Positions 52,027 through 62,301 of a DNA stretch of 64,000 nucleotides are shown piece by piece. Position numbers and translations under genes: made by a program. The notes under the pieces are model-generated. The model was not told the origin of the DNA and made no database searches. It saw only the letters and a list, made by a program, of their open reading frames with translations. Each line of letters begins with the position of its first letter. Within the stretch, counting starts at the first letter, position 1. This stretch comes from Mycolicibacterium sp. CH28 (GTDB lineage Bacteria > Actinomycetota > Actinomycetes > Mycobacteriales > Mycobacteriaceae), in NCBI RefSeq assembly GCF_004745805.1, contig NZ_SRLQ01000003.1:186001-250000 (forward strand), in the 5' to 3' direction.

Positions 52027-52870
52027 ATTCGCGCGCCGCGATGGCACGTCGCACTCGACGCAGGACGTCGCCGGGATGGTCCTCGGCCACCACCCGGATC
52101 AGCAGCCAACCGAGCTCCTCGATCAGCTCCTGGCGGCGGATGTCGCGGACGTACTGCCGGCGATCGGATCGGTGGTGGTCGCCGTCGTACTCGACGCCGA
52201 TCATCAGCTCTGGCCAGCCCATGTCCAGATAGGCCACGATCACACCGTCGGCGAATACCGGCACCTGGGTGTGCGGTCGGGGTAGCCCACCGCGTATCAG
52301 CGTCAGCCGGAGGTAGGTCTCGCGCGGTGATTGCGCGCCGCGGTCGACGAGGTGCAGTGCGGACTCCAACCGGCGTAGCCCGCGCGCACCTCGATGGTTG
52401 CCCGCGACCGCCAAGACGTCCTCGACGCGGAACGACGTGGCCCTGGCCAGGGCATCGAGCCGAGCGACCGCTGCCGTCGGCGTACCGAACCGGCCCAGGT
52501 CGAAGGCCGTCCGCTCCGGGGTAGTGACGCGAAACCCGCTGAGCGACTGCACCTCGCCGGTGTGCAGCAGTGCACGTCGGGTCACCACACCGCGCGGCGC
52601 GCGCGGGTTCGCATGGATCAGCTCGACGGGAACATCGTCGGCGATCCATTTCGATCCATGCAGCGCCGCCGCGGCGAGTCCGGCGATGGTGGCCTCGCCG
52701 CGCGACCACAGCCACGCCGCCGCGATCCGGTCACGAAGCGAGGGTTCACCGTCGCGCGAAAGGTAGACATCGGGAAGGACCGGCCGGAACCGGGTGCGCA
52801 ACTGGTGGCGGTTCAGTGCTCCGCTGGCCAGCGCCTCGCTGCCGATGAAGGGCTGACTGCCGTTCCACAC
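52013..52870 (-). CDS. DUF559 domain protein (endonuclease-like fold)
   Basis: This 285-residue protein starts at a GTG. The C-terminal DUF559 domain (residues about 195-280) belongs to the very-short-patch-repair/restriction-endonuclease-like fold and includes VAYLDMGWPELMIGVEYDGDHH with the Asp/Glu/Asp positions of a nuclease site. The N-terminal half (LNRHQLRTRFRPVLPDVYLSRDG) resembles AbiEi-like winged-helix antitoxin proteins. Mycobacteria carry many paralogues of this layout, with unknown function. Its final residues (ESTVR) are encoded by the palindromic repeat that covers its 3' end. Confidence 0.82.
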   Translation of the reverse strand: MWNGSQPFIGSEALASGALNRHQLRTRFRPVLPDVYLSRDGEPSLRDRIAAAWLWSRGEATIAGLAAAALHGSKWIADDVPVELIHANPRAPRGVVTRRALLHTGEVQSLSGFRVTTPERTAFDLGRFGTPTAAVARLDALARATSFRVEDVLAVAGNHRGARGLRRLESALHLVDRGAQSPRETYLRLTLIRGGLPRPHTQVPVFADGVIVAYLDMGWPELMIGVEYDGDHHRSDRRQYVRDIRRQELIEELGWLLIRVVAEDHPGDVLRRVRRAIAARESTVR

Positions 52871-52950
52871 GCCAGCAGACTGCCATGCCGGGCCGCCGCC
52901 GCGCCGCGGCTGTACACAGGAGACCGGGCACAGGAGACGGGCCACAGGAT

Positions 52951-53046
52951 CGACCGTGCGCCCAGGGCGCCGACCGTGCGCCCAGGGCGCCAGATCGCGA
53001 AATGGACCGCCCTGGATGCACACTCGAAGCCCGCACCGCACAGTCG
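52951..53046. repeat. Composite palindromic repeat, copy B
   Basis: This has the same architecture as copy A: two identical 20-bp units CGACCGTGCGCCCAGGGCGC (52951-52970 and 52971-52990), a spacer, an inverted unit containing CGCCCTGGATGCACACTCG, and a terminal GCACCGCACAGTCG. It lies between the DUF559 gene start and the CtaG-type gene end. Confidence 0.92.
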
Positions 53047-53062
53047 ATCAGCTCGACGGCGG

Positions 53063-53950
53063 TCACCGCATCCCGAAGCGCTCGCGTAGAACGGGGTCGC
53101 TCTCCCACCACAACGTCGGCGCTGCCGCGGTCCCCGCGGTCTCGTCGTCAAGGGCTGCATCCACTTCGGCGGCCCGACGACGCTCGTCGGATCCGAACTG
53201 ACGCATGAGCAGCAGGACGAACGGGATGCCCAACACATCGCCGACGATCCACAGGATCCCCGCACCGATGGACTGGTCCACCCGAGGGCTGGGCCCCCAA
53301 TCGCGGTGCAGTCCCGCGTAGTACTCAGTGGCGATGAGCGGGCCCAACCACAGCACCACGCCAAGCACGCCGTCGGCCAATGACTCCACCACGCTGATCC
53401 CAATCGACACCAGCGGCGAGAAACGCCGGGGAACTGGGTCTGACTGCAGGCGGGTGTAGAAGTACCCGAAGCCGATGACGACGAGCAACAGCCGGGTCAC
53501 CGCGGCCAGCGGTCCGGTCATCGAGGCGACGTACCACGGAGTCAGGTAGAGCAGCCACGGTGTGGCCAGCATCGCGATGGACGTGGCCAGCGGTGAGCAC
53601 ACCGCGCGAATCAGCGTGCTCTGCATCGCCGGCTCGACGAGACGACGAACCCGATCCGACGCCGCGCACAGGGTTGCCAACGGGCGCCCGAGCGCCAGCA
53701 GGCACGGGACGACCATCAGCAACAAGAGCACCTGCAGCGATCGAACCCAGAACAGCACTGGCGCATACGCACCCACGGGGCTGAACGTGGCCACCGCCCA
53801 TAACGCAAGGCCGAGCACGAAGCACCACGCCCGGGCACGGCTGACCACGCCGGCCTTGCGGACCCGTCGGTAGCAGCGCAAGTAGACGATGCTCGTGGCG
53901 GCGATGGCCACCAACGCGCTGGTGTCCAGAGTCCACAACCCGCCGGTCAC
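53063..53950 (-). CDS. CtaG-type cytochrome c oxidase assembly membrane protein
   Basis: This protein of about 295 residues has seven or eight transmembrane helices and resembles the caa3_CtaG family of copper and cytochrome oxidase assembly factors. Features are LWAVATFSPVGAYAPVLFWVRSLQVLLLLMVVP, PWLLYLTPWY and a late LGPLIATEYYAGLHRDWGPS with potential metal-binding His. The GTG at 53950 is preferred; the frame extends to 54010. It stands alone, flanked on both sides by copies of the palindromic repeat. Confidence 0.82.
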   Translation of the reverse strand: MTGGLWTLDTSALVAIAATSIVYLRCYRRVRKAGVVSRARAWCFVLGLALWAVATFSPVGAYAPVLFWVRSLQVLLLLMVVPCLLALGRPLATLCAASDRVRRLVEPAMQSTLIRAVCSPLATSIAMLATPWLLYLTPWYVASMTGPLAAVTRLLLVVIGFGYFYTRLQSDPVPRRFSPLVSIGISVVESLADGVLGVVLWLGPLIATEYYAGLHRDWGPSPRVDQSIGAGILWIVGDVLGIPFVLLLMRQFGSDERRRAAEVDAALDDETAGTAAAPTLWWESDPVLRERFGMR

Positions 53951-54013
53951 GGGCGCTGATGCTACGCGGATTGGCTGGGAACTCGCCGTGATGCGCGTGG
54001 GTGTTACCACCCC

Positions 54014-54109
54014 CGACTGTGCGGTTACGGCGCCGACTGTGCCCCCATGGCGAACGTTCGCCCGGTATCCCGCCCTGGACGCACAGTCGAAGCCGCCGAT
54101 GCACAGTCG
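54014..54109. repeat. Composite palindromic repeat, copy C
   Basis: This is the third copy: direct units CGACTGTGCGGTTACGGCGC (54014-54033) and CGACTGTGCCCCCATGGCGA (54034-54053), a 17-bp spacer, the inverted CGCCCTGGACGCACAGTCG (54071-54089) and a terminal GATGCACAGTCG. It lies between the CtaG-type gene and the end of ackA. The loop-proximal changes differ from copies A and B while the stem is kept. Confidence 0.92.
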
Positions 54110-54130
54110 GGCATCTCGATGCCCGCCGCG

Positions 54131-55318
54131 TTAGATCACGGTGAGGCAGGCCCGCGCGATCGCCAACTCCTCGTTCGTCGGGATCACCAGCACCGTCGTC
54201 GGCGACTTGTCGGCGGAGATCCGCCGTGCCCCCTTCGCCGGACTCTCGTTGAGGTGTTCGTCGAGCTCGATGCCCAGCGGTGCCAGCCCGGTCAGCGCAT
54301 CGCGGCGCACCTGCGCGTCGTTCTCGCCCACCCCTGCGGTGAACGTCACCACGTCGGTGTGTCCGAGCACCGCCAGGTAGGCGCCGATGTACTTGCGCAG
54401 CCGATGGATGTAGACGTCGTAGGCCAATTGGGCCGCCTCGTCACCGGATTCGATCCGCTGGTGCACCACACGGAAATCGATCTCACCGCTGAGGCCGTAC
54501 ATGCCGGAGTGCCGGTTGAGCATGGCCTCGATGTCCTCGACAGCCATCCCGGCGGTACGCCACAGGTAGACGAGCACACCCGGGTCGATATCGCCGGAAC
54601 GGGTGCCCATCACCAGCCCCTCCATCGGCGTCAACCCCATCGAGGTGTCGACCGGGCGTCCCCCGGCGATGGCCGAGGCAGACGCCCCGTTACCGAGATG
54701 CAGCACAATCTGATTCAGCGACTCGATCGGCGCGTCGAGAAACTCTGCCGCCTGGTGGCTGACGTAGCGATGCGACGTGCCGTGGAAGCCGTAGCGGCGG
54801 ATCTGCCACTGCCTGGCCAGGTCATCGTCGATCGCGTACGTCGCAGCCGCGGCGGGCAGGTCGTGGAAGAACGCGGTATCGAACACCGCGACGTGGGGAA
54901 CATCCGGCAGAATCTTGTGCGCAACCTCGATACCCAACACCGCCGGTGGATTGTGCAGCGGGGCAAGCGGCGCAAGCTCATCGAGCTTGGCGATCAGTCC
55001 GTCGTCAACGAGGGTCGGCCGGTACAGATTCGGCCCGCCGTGCACCACCCGGTGTCCGACCGCGGCCAGGCCCAGTGTCTCCAGGTGTCCACCGACCTCG
55101 GCGAATAGGTCGAAGGTCAGGCGCAGGGCTGCCGCGTGATCGGCGACAGCCTCTTCGCGGCGGACCTTGAGCCCGCCGAACTCGAGCAGTGCCGACGAGT
55201 GATTGTCGCCGATCCGCTCGACGATCCCGCTGGCCACCGACACTCCCGAATCTGGCTGAACCAGACTGTATTTCACCGATGAAGAGCCGGAGTTGAGAAC
55301 TAGGACGGTTCGCTGCAC
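54131..55318 (-). CDS. ackA: Acetate kinase
   Basis: This 395-residue ASKHA-fold kinase interconverts acetate and acetyl phosphate. Signatures are [15 protein letters not shown] at the N terminus, [69 protein letters not shown] and FTAGVGEND. The GTG start lies two bases after the pta stop, so the pair is one operon. A palindromic repeat lies just past its stop. Confidence 0.97.
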   Translation of the reverse strand: MQRTVLVLNSGSSSVKYSLVQPDSGVSVASGIVERIGDNHSSALLEFGGLKVRREEAVADHAAALRLTFDLFAEVGGHLETLGLAAVGHRVVHGGPNLYRPTLVDDGLIAKLDELAPLAPLHNPPAVLGIEVAHKILPDVPHVAVFDTAFFHDLPAAAATYAIDDDLARQWQIRRYGFHGTSHRYVSHQAAEFLDAPIESLNQIVLHLGNGASASAIAGGRPVDTSMGLTPMEGLVMGTRSGDIDPGVLVYLWRTAGMAVEDIEAMLNRHSGMYGLSGEIDFRVVHQRIESGDEAAQLAYDVYIHRLRKYIGAYLAVLGHTDVVTFTAGVGENDAQVRRDALTGLAPLGIELDEHLNESPAKGARRISADKSPTTVLVIPTNEELAIARACLTVI

Positions 55319-55320
55319 GA

Positions 55321-57384
55321 CTACTCCCCCTGCGCCTGGATGGCGGTGATCGCGACGGTGTTGACGATGTCCTCGACCAGCGCGCCGCGGGACAGATCGT
55401 TAACGGGCTTGTTGAGTCCCTGCAACACCGGGCCGATGGCGACGGCGCCCGCGCTGCGCTGAACGGCCTTGTAGGTGTTGTTACCGGTGTTCAGGTCCGG
55501 GAAGATCAGCACCGTCGCCCGGCCTGCGACCTGCGAGCCGGGCATCTTGGCCGCCGCCACGGTCGGATCGACGGCGGCGTCATACTGGATCGGCCCTTCC
55601 ACCAACAGTTCGGGCTCCCGGGTGCGCACCAGTTCCGTTGCGGCCCTGACCTTCTCCACGCCGCTGCCACTGCCCGAGGTCCCGGTGGAGTAGGACAGCA
55701 TCGCGACCCGCGGCTCGATCCCGAACTGAGCCGCGGTGCGCGCCGAGCTGATCGCGATGTCGGCAAGCTGTTCGGCGGTGGGATCCGGCACGATCGCACA
55801 ATCGCCGTAGGCCAGCACCCGATCGGAGAGGCACATCAGGAAGATGCTGGACACCGTGGATACATCGGGCTGGGTCTTGATGATCTCGAAGGCGGGTCGC
55901 ACGGTGTGCGCCGTGGTGTGGGCGGCACCGGAAACCATGCCGTCGACGATGCCGTTGTGCACCAGCATGGTTCCGAAGTAGGAAACGTCGTGCATGATCT
56001 CGCGCGCCTGCTCGAGTGTGACGCCCTTGCTCTTACGAAGCTCGGCGTACTGCGCAGCGAACTGGTCGCACAGGTCACTTGTGCGCGGGTCGAGCACCGT
56101 GGCGGCGGATAGATCGACACCCAATTCCGCCGCGCGGGAACGTACGTGCGCCTCCTCACCGAGGATGGTCAGGTCCGCCACACCGCGGCGCAGCAGCCGC
56201 CCAGCGGCCCGCAGAATGCGGTCGTCGTCGCCCTCGGGCAGCACGATCCGCTTGCGGTCGGACCGGGCACGCTCCATCAGCTGGTAGGTGAACATCTGCG
56301 GCGTCGTCACCGTCGGGATGGGTAGCGCGATCCGGCCCTGCATGTCGGCGATGTCGACATACCGCTCCATCAGCGCTATCGCGGTGTCGATCTTGCGCTG
56401 CGAGGTCGCGGTGACCCGCCCGCGGGTGCCGGCGACCGCGCTCGCCGTCTCGAACGTGCCCAGGTCGGTGGCGATGATCGGTAGCCGCAGCCCCAGCCCG
56501 TTCACCAGCTCGGCAATCGAGCGGTGCAGGGGCAGTCCGCCGTTGAGGATGATGGCCGACAACGACGGGAAACCCTCGGCGGCGTGGGCGCTGGCGACCG
56601 CCAGGACCACGTCCGAACGATCGCCTGGGGTGACTACGGTGACGCCCTCGGTGAGGCGCTCGAGGCAGTGTTCGGCGGTCATGCCCGCGACGAGCACACC
56701 CATCACCTCGCGGCCCAGCAGCGACTCGTCACCGTGGATCAGCACGCCGTCGACCGCCCGGCTCAGGTCTGCGACGGTCGGCGCGACCAGCAGCGGCTCC
56801 TCGGGAAGGACGTAGACGTGCGGCCCGAGATCCTTGCAGGCCCGCACCACAGCCTCCATCTGGGCCGGATCACACCGGTTGGCCACCACGGCCGCGGTGT
56901 GGGCATGCTGGGCAGCCAACTCGGCCAGGCACAGTTCGATGACCTGCGCGACCTCCGGAGGAGTGCGGTCGCGGGCGCGGACCGAGAGCAGCACCGGCGC
57001 GCCGAGGTTGGCCGCGATGCGGGCATTCACGCTCAGTTCGGTGGGCGTGGCCACGTCGGTGTAGTCCGACCCGACGATAACCACCGCGTCACAGCGCGCG
57101 GCAATGGCGTGATAGCGGTCGACGATATCGGCGATGGCGCCCTCGGGGTCGGCGTGCAGCCGTTGGTAGCTAACCCCGACACATTCGTCGTAGGTCAGCC
57201 CCGCATTGCTGTGCGCCAACAGGAGCTCAAGAATGTAGTCGCGATTCTCCCGGCGGGTGATGGGGCGGAAGACCCCCGCTTTGGGCACCATCGCGGTCAG
57301 CCGGTGCAGGATGCCAAGGGCGATGGTGGACTTGCCGGTGTCGCCTTCGGGCGAGGCGATGTAGATGGACGTGGCAATGGTCAC
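55321..57384 (-). CDS. pta: Phosphate acetyltransferase
   Basis: This 687-residue multidomain enzyme converts acetyl-CoA to acetyl phosphate. The N-terminal P-loop domain ([20 protein letters not shown]) and a central DRTGG-type domain are regulatory. The C-terminal PTA domain starts near residue 365 ([20 protein letters not shown]) and contains [17 protein letters not shown] and [18 protein letters not shown]. The GTG at 57384 gives close to the mycobacterial length. From memory, M. tuberculosis has fgd1 upstream; here a polysaccharide operon takes that place. Confidence 0.95.
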   Translation of the reverse strand: MTIATSIYIASPEGDTGKSTIALGILHRLTAMVPKAGVFRPITRRENRDYILELLLAHSNAGLTYDECVGVSYQRLHADPEGAIADIVDRYHAIAARCDAVVIVGSDYTDVATPTELSVNARIAANLGAPVLLSVRARDRTPPEVAQVIELCLAELAAQHAHTAAVVANRCDPAQMEAVVRACKDLGPHVYVLPEEPLLVAPTVADLSRAVDGVLIHGDESLLGREVMGVLVAGMTAEHCLERLTEGVTVVTPGDRSDVVLAVASAHAAEGFPSLSAIILNGGLPLHRSIAELVNGLGLRLPIIATDLGTFETASAVAGTRGRVTATSQRKIDTAIALMERYVDIADMQGRIALPIPTVTTPQMFTYQLMERARSDRKRIVLPEGDDDRILRAAGRLLRRGVADLTILGEEAHVRSRAAELGVDLSAATVLDPRTSDLCDQFAAQYAELRKSKGVTLEQAREIMHDVSYFGTMLVHNGIVDGMVSGAAHTTAHTVRPAFEIIKTQPDVSTVSSIFLMCLSDRVLAYGDCAIVPDPTAEQLADIAISSARTAAQFGIEPRVAMLSYSTGTSGSGSGVEKVRAATELVRTREPELLVEGPIQYDAAVDPTVAAAKMPGSQVAGRATVLIFPDLNTGNNTYKAVQRSAGAVAIGPVLQGLNKPVNDLSRGALVEDIVNTVAITAIQAQGE

Positions 57385-57436
57385 GTAGCCATCTTTCCCC
57401 GATCGGCCGCCTGGAGTAAATCCGACCACTCATGTT

Positions 57437-57494
57437 AGCTTGGGCTAGCGATGGCAAACTATGAACTGCATGCGTTTCTGACGATACCCAAGCT
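57437..57494. promoter_or_regulatory. Divergent promoter region with an 8-bp inverted repeat
   Basis: In the 134 bp between pta and the polysaccharide operon, AGCTTGGG (57437-57444) and CCCAAGCT (57487-57494) form a perfect inverted pair 42 bp apart. They might be operator half-sites or the base of a hairpin in the leader. The downstream gene has no good ribosome binding site, so the transcript may be nearly leaderless. Confidence 0.35.
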
Positions 57495-57518
57495 CAGTCA
57501 AGGCAAACCTACCCTTCC

Positions 57519-58961
57519 ATGACGATCGACGCAGATCTAGCAAATGCCCCCTCCTCCGCAGAAGATTCGACCACGTACCGAATCACCCGCCGGGGGTTGT
57601 GGGCGCGGATCGTTTTTGTCCTTTGCCTCGTCACGACCGCGTACGTCGTACCGATCACTCGCAACGTCCAGGACGCGGTCAGCGGTTCATTCAGCGCATA
57701 TACGGTGATATTGCCCGTGCTGGCCGCCTTGATCGCGGCGGGATACACCCGCCCGCCGCGCGGTGTATCCGACGCTGAGACCGACTGGATCGTGGCAGCG
57801 GTACTCGGTGGGGGCGGCTACCTGATCCTCACGCTCCTCATCGAACGTATGCCCACGATGACCGGTTTGTGGCGGGTCGACAACCTCTTTCCATCACTCT
57901 GGGCGGGCGCAGCGTCGATCGTCGTCTTTTCCGCACGCCACGTCCTGCGAATGTGGCCACTCTGGGTGTTCCTTTTCCTCACCGCCCCCGTCGCCGTGTA
58001 CATGGCGGTCACGGCTGCACTCGGCGGTACCGAGAACGACGCGGTGCTCGTTGCCGCCCTGCTCGGCACCGTGGCCGTCTTCCTTTCGGCCCGTGTCGCG
58101 CCGTGGTCCTGGCGCTTGTCAGCAACCGGCGTTTGTCTCATGCTCGGGTGCGGCATCGACCAGATCAGCCGGCTACTGACCAACTCGCTGTTGTTGCGCA
58201 TAGTCCTCGTCGCAGGGCTTGTTCCGCTCGCAACGGTTCTCGTTGTCCATCAGCTAGTTCACGTTGCCGGCCGCCAGCGGTTCAGCAAGCTGCAGACCCG
58301 GTTCCCGCGGCGGCGGCCCTGGTCGTACCCGACGCTGGCGCTGATCTCGTTCCTGTTGCTGTGGACGGCGCTTCACACACCCCCTCGACCGCAGATTCCA
58401 CAAGCCCAGGCGGACTGGACCGCTCAACTGCAACTCCGCCCGACAGCGCACTATGAGTTCATCTCCCGATTCGTCGGCGTTGGCGCGACGTTGACCAGGT
58501 ACCGATTCCCCGCCGACCGCGACGAACAAGGCGTGGCCATTGACGTCATGTTCGCGCCGAACCTCGCCCGTCTGACGGACTACTCCGCGGCGGTTTGGTA
58601 TCCGTCTGCGGCACCGGTGAACTACCGGGCGATCGGCACGGGATTTCCTGTCGCCGCGGAGTCCCTTCGTAGCGGGACCGCAAACCTCGCCGATGGCGAC
58701 CAAGCCGCTGATTGGTACCTGGTGACCTGGACGTGGAAAGTCCCCGGTGGGTATCAACGTGTCACTCTCATAATGGACCAGACCGTGCCGGCTCAAGAGC
58801 CACCAGCACCGCGACCGCTCACCCTCGGAAATTCGCTGATCGGACCGTCGATCTGGCTAGCCCGCCAGCAGCCAGATTCGGAGAGCTCGATCCCCGCGGA
58901 CGCCGCACGTGTCATCGAAGCAGTCACCCGCCGCGTACTGATCGCTGGATCGCCGCGATGA
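57519..58961 (+). CDS. Multi-pass membrane protein, first gene of the exopolysaccharide operon
   Basis: This 480-residue protein has about nine predicted transmembrane segments in the first 290 residues, followed by an extracytoplasmic domain of about 190 residues (starting LHTPPRPQIPQAQADWTAQL, with YLVTWTWKVPGGYQRVTLIM near residue 420). The layout loosely recalls exosortase/EpsI fusions, but I do not see the Cys-Arg-His catalytic pattern. No family can be assigned with confidence. The stop overlaps the glycosyltransferase start (ATGA), which ties it to polymer synthesis or export. Confidence 0.7.
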   Translation: MTIDADLANAPSSAEDSTTYRITRRGLWARIVFVLCLVTTAYVVPITRNVQDAVSGSFSAYTVILPVLAALIAAGYTRPPRGVSDAETDWIVAAVLGGGGYLILTLLIERMPTMTGLWRVDNLFPSLWAGAASIVVFSARHVLRMWPLWVFLFLTAPVAVYMAVTAALGGTENDAVLVAALLGTVAVFLSARVAPWSWRLSATGVCLMLGCGIDQISRLLTNSLLLRIVLVAGLVPLATVLVVHQLVHVAGRQRFSKLQTRFPRRRPWSYPTLALISFLLLWTALHTPPRPQIPQAQADWTAQLQLRPTAHYEFISRFVGVGATLTRYRFPADRDEQGVAIDVMFAPNLARLTDYSAAVWYPSAAPVNYRAIGTGFPVAAESLRSGTANLADGDQAADWYLVTWTWKVPGGYQRVTLIMDQTVPAQEPPAPRPLTLGNSLIGPSIWLARQQPDSESSIPADAARVIEAVTRRVLIAGSPR

Positions 58962-60382
58962 GTGCACCGTCTACCGCGGTCCTACCTGCCCACCTGTCGG
59001 CAAAAACCGCATTAGGGCCCACGTCGATGGTTCGTATCGGCGTAATACTCTGTGCACTCGGCGTATTCGTAGCGATCTTTCCTCGCGACACACTGGGCGT
59101 GCTGACCGCCATTACCGCCGTCGTCTACCTGGCATTGACGATAGACCGAACGCATCTGGTCATCAGCGGGTTACGGAATCCAGCGTTCGTCAGAATCAGC
59201 GACGAGGAAGCCCGGGCACTCCCGGACGACGAGTTGCCTTGCTACACAGTTCTACTGCCCGTCTATGACGAACCGTCCATCGTGACCAATCTCATCAACG
59301 GCGTCGGACGGCTGGAGTACCCAAAAGACCGTCTCGAACTGCTGCTGCTTATCGAAGACGACGATCTGGCCACCCAGGCCGCCATCACCGATAGTTCCCT
59401 GGAGGGCGTTCGGGTGGTCATCGTTCCGCAAAGTCTGCCGAAGACGAAACCCAAAGCGTGCAATTACGGCATGTCGCTTCCCGACCTGCACGGCAAGTAC
59501 GTCACGATCTACGACGCTGAGGACATCCCTGAACCGCTGCAACTTCGCCGTGCCGTAGTCGGCTTCCAACGGGCCCCCGAGAACATTGGTTGCCTACAGG
59601 GAAGACTCGGATACTTCAACGAACGACAGAACTTGCTTACCCGCTGGTTCTCGATGGAGTACGACCAGTGGTTCGGCGTAGTGTTGCCGGCCGTGGAACG
59701 CGCCAGCTGCGTTGTCCCACTCGGCGGCACAAGTAACCACATTCCCACTCAGGTATGGCAGGACATCGGCGGCTGGGACGAATACAACGTCACCGAAGAC
59801 GCAGACCTTGGTGTGCGGCTGGCACGACACGGGTATCGCACTCAGATCCTGGATTCGGTAACACTCGAGGAAGCCAATTCGGATGTGGTGAACTGGATTC
59901 GGCAACGCTCACGGTGGTACAAGGGCTATCTACAGACGATGATCGTCCATCTTCGAGAACCGTTGAAGCTACGCCGTGAGATCGGCACGAAAGCGCTGCT
60001 GAGATTGATCAGCATGACCGGTGGCGTGCCTATCACCAACCTGCTCAATCTGTTCTTCGGATTGCTGTTGTTATCTTGGGTTTTCGGTCGACCACCGTTC
60101 GTAACGATGTTCTTTCCGCCTTTCGCCTACTACGCCAGTCTGGTTCTGTTTCTGGTCGGCACTCCCTTCTCGATGTACACCGGATTCCTGGTAGCTCAGG
60201 CGATTGGCAAGCCCTATCAATGGTGGCCGGCCCTACTTGCACCCGGCTATTGGGTCCTGCAGTCAGTTGCGTCCATAAAGGCCGTCTATCAGTTGATATT
60301 TCGCCCATTCTTCTGGGAGAAGACGGTCCATGGGCTCAACACTTCCCCAGTCAGCGATATCCCTTCTACAAGGACCTCATGA
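58958..60382 (+). CDS. BcsA-like family 2 processive glycosyltransferase
   Basis: This 474-residue membrane glycosyltransferase has two N-terminal helices, a cytoplasmic GT-A domain and three or four C-terminal helices, as in cellulose and hyaluronan synthases. Catalytic motifs are in order: YTVLLPVYDEPSIV, EDDD (near residue 133), DAED (near 186), TEDADLGVRLARHGY (near 279) and QRSRWYKGYLQT (near 316), the QxxRW of processive enzymes. There is no C-terminal PilZ domain, so direct cyclic-di-GMP control is not expected. It overlaps its neighbours on both sides (ATGA) and precedes a BcsB-like gene. Confidence 0.9.
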   Translation: MSAPSTAVLPAHLSAKTALGPTSMVRIGVILCALGVFVAIFPRDTLGVLTAITAVVYLALTIDRTHLVISGLRNPAFVRISDEEARALPDDELPCYTVLLPVYDEPSIVTNLINGVGRLEYPKDRLELLLLIEDDDLATQAAITDSSLEGVRVVIVPQSLPKTKPKACNYGMSLPDLHGKYVTIYDAEDIPEPLQLRRAVVGFQRAPENIGCLQGRLGYFNERQNLLTRWFSMEYDQWFGVVLPAVERASCVVPLGGTSNHIPTQVWQDIGGWDEYNVTEDADLGVRLARHGYRTQILDSVTLEEANSDVVNWIRQRSRWYKGYLQTMIVHLREPLKLRREIGTKALLRLISMTGGVPITNLLNLFFGLLLLSWVFGRPPFVTMFFPPFAYYASLVLFLVGTPFSMYTGFLVAQAIGKPYQWWPALLAPGYWVLQSVASIKAVYQLIFRPFFWEKTVHGLNTSPVSDIPSTRTS

Positions 60383-62301
60383 AGCTGCTTCGCACCCTTT
60401 CCGGCGTAGTGCTCCTGTGTGCGCTACTACTAGCGTTCAACACGGCGCTAGCCTCCGCACGACCGACCTCTGGCGCTGATGAGAGCAAACCCGCTCAGCT
60501 GGTGAGCTGGCGGCAATTGGGGCAGAGCGAGAAGCTCGTTATCATCGGCTCCAACCTGCCCAACGGCGTCGAGCTTCCCGTCCCTGCTGGCGTAAAGGCG
60601 CTGTCCTTGACGGGCACAGTGGGTTCGGTCGTCAACGTCGCCGGCGGTCGCGTCGATGTTCTGGATTCGCGCGGCGTCCAACTGGGTGCCATTCCACTGC
60701 CGCCCGGGACAACCTCAGCGCCCTTCGTCATCGACACCTCCGCGGCGACCGTCACCAACGGTACGGTCGGACTCACCTTCGTGTTGCGGGAAGACAACCC
60801 CCCGGGCACCAGTTGCTCCACGCCGCCGTCGGTCACATTGGGCGCGCTCGCGATGAGCTTCTCCGGCCCATCGCCCGACCCGGTGACCGTCTCCGATTTT
60901 CGGCCCGGTTACCTGTCACGGTTTGTGTTGTGGGTGGGGCCGAATGCACCGCGGGACGTCCAACAGGCTGCATTGACACTGACAGCTCAACTGAGCGCAC
61001 TGTATCGACCCATACCAGTACGTATCGACGTCGACACCGCAGACAATCCGCAGCCCGTCCAACCCTCAGACACCCGGCTCATCGAGATTCGCCGCGGACC
61101 GCAGCCAGGTATGACAGTGCGAAACGGCGGCACTCCCGCCGCCGCGCTGGTGATCACCGGGCAGGACGCCTCGCTCGAGAACCAAATTGGGATCTTCGTT
61201 GATCGGCGAATCGACCTGGCGCAGTCTCCTTCTGCGGCGGTCACGTCGGTTGCCGACAACGTTCGCCCATCCGCCCGTACGCTCACCTTCGCCCAATTGG
61301 GGATGGCCGTGAAGACGACCGTCCTCGGAACATCGACGCTCTACAGCGGTTTCGACGCCACGACGTTCGGCGTCGGCCCGATCCAGGGTGCGCAGCTTCA
61401 CCTCGTGGCCCGATACACGCCGGTGGTCGGCGGTGAAGGCTCGGTTGTCCTGCAGAGTGGTTCGACTGTGCTGGCCACCCGGACGTTGGATTCGAGCGGC
61501 ATCCTCGACCTGCAAACCGACATTCCAGCCGAGCTCATCGCCTCCAAAACCGGTATGGCCCTTGAGATCCAATACCTGCCTCGACAAGAGTGCGCGCCGC
61601 TGAGCGATCGACTCACATTTGTACTTGATCCTGCATCGACCGTCACGGTGATACCCGGAGCTGCGAACCGTGGCGGGTTTCCGGGGATGCCGATGTCGCT
61701 GACGCCGGACTTCGCCGTTGCGCTGGGGGATCCGACCATGATTCGGTATGCAGCACAAGCGATCAACCTGATGGGACAGACCACCGACACCCCGCTACGA
61801 CCCACAGTCCGGTCACTCGACGACGCCCTCAAAGGGGACCAGCCGCTGATGCTCGTCACAAACCAGCAACAGCTGAGCCAGTCGGGGTTGAAACCGCCGA
61901 TCCAGCCCGGGACCGGCGCTTCGGTATCCATCAACGGTGACCCTGTCACCGCCGTGGACCTCAACGGGGCGCTCGGTGTCATCCAGGCATTCACTGATCG
62001 GAATCGGGCCGTGCTGGCCATCGATGCAACTGGCGACTGGTCTTTGGTCGACCGGAGCTTCGACTACATCCGCTCGCAGGACGATGGGTGGAGCTCCCTC
62101 TCTGGTGACGTCGTGGCCACCGGGGCCAAGAACGTGACCGTCAACCTCACTCTGCGTGAGGGCGGACCGATGGCACCTCAGCCAGCCGCAAGCAGCGGAT
62201 GGCGTTGGTGGGTATGGCTCACCGCCGGAGTTAGCGCGGCGGCGATCGTCGCGGTCACGCTGTTCCTCCTCGGCCGTCGGCGCCACAGTGACAGCACCTG
62301 A
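60379..62301 (+). CDS. BcsB-like extracytoplasmic polysaccharide synthase subunit
   Basis: This 640-residue protein has a signal peptide (LSGVVLLCALLLAFNTALA), a long extracytoplasmic beta-rich region and one C-terminal transmembrane anchor (WWVWLTAGVSAAAIVAVTLFLL) with a basic tail. The order and the tandem jelly-roll-like and flavodoxin-like blocks (FAQLGMAVKTTVLGTSTLYSG, near 305-325) match BcsB, the membrane-anchored partner of the cellulose synthase. Adjacency to a BcsA-like enzyme supports the call. Sequence identity to known BcsB cannot be judged here. Confidence 0.8.
   Translation: MKLLRTLSGVVLLCALLLAFNTALASARPTSGADESKPAQLVSWRQLGQSEKLVIIGSNLPNGVELPVPAGVKALSLTGTVGSVVNVAGGRVDVLDSRGVQLGAIPLPPGTTSAPFVIDTSAATVTNGTVGLTFVLREDNPPGTSCSTPPSVTLGALAMSFSGPSPDPVTVSDFRPGYLSRFVLWVGPNAPRDVQQAALTLTAQLSALYRPIPVRIDVDTADNPQPVQPSDTRLIEIRRGPQPGMTVRNGGTPAAALVITGQDASLENQIGIFVDRRIDLAQSPSAAVTSVADNVRPSARTLTFAQLGMAVKTTVLGTSTLYSGFDATTFGVGPIQGAQLHLVARYTPVVGGEGSVVLQSGSTVLATRTLDSSGILDLQTDIPAELIASKTGMALEIQYLPRQECAPLSDRLTFVLDPASTVTVIPGAANRGGFPGMPMSLTPDFAVALGDPTMIRYAAQAINLMGQTTDTPLRPTVRSLDDALKGDQPLMLVTNQQQLSQSGLKPPIQPGTGASVSINGDPVTAVDLNGALGVIQAFTDRNRAVLAIDATGDWSLVDRSFDYIRSQDDGWSSLSGDVVATGAKNVTVNLTLREGGPMAPQPAASSGWRWWVWLTAGVSAAAIVAVTLFLLGRRRHSDST

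Noticed and set aside
57519-58961. Exosortase/EpsI fusion
   Set aside because: The topology is similar, but the Cys-Arg-His catalytic pattern with its usual spacing is not visible, so only a general membrane-protein call is given.
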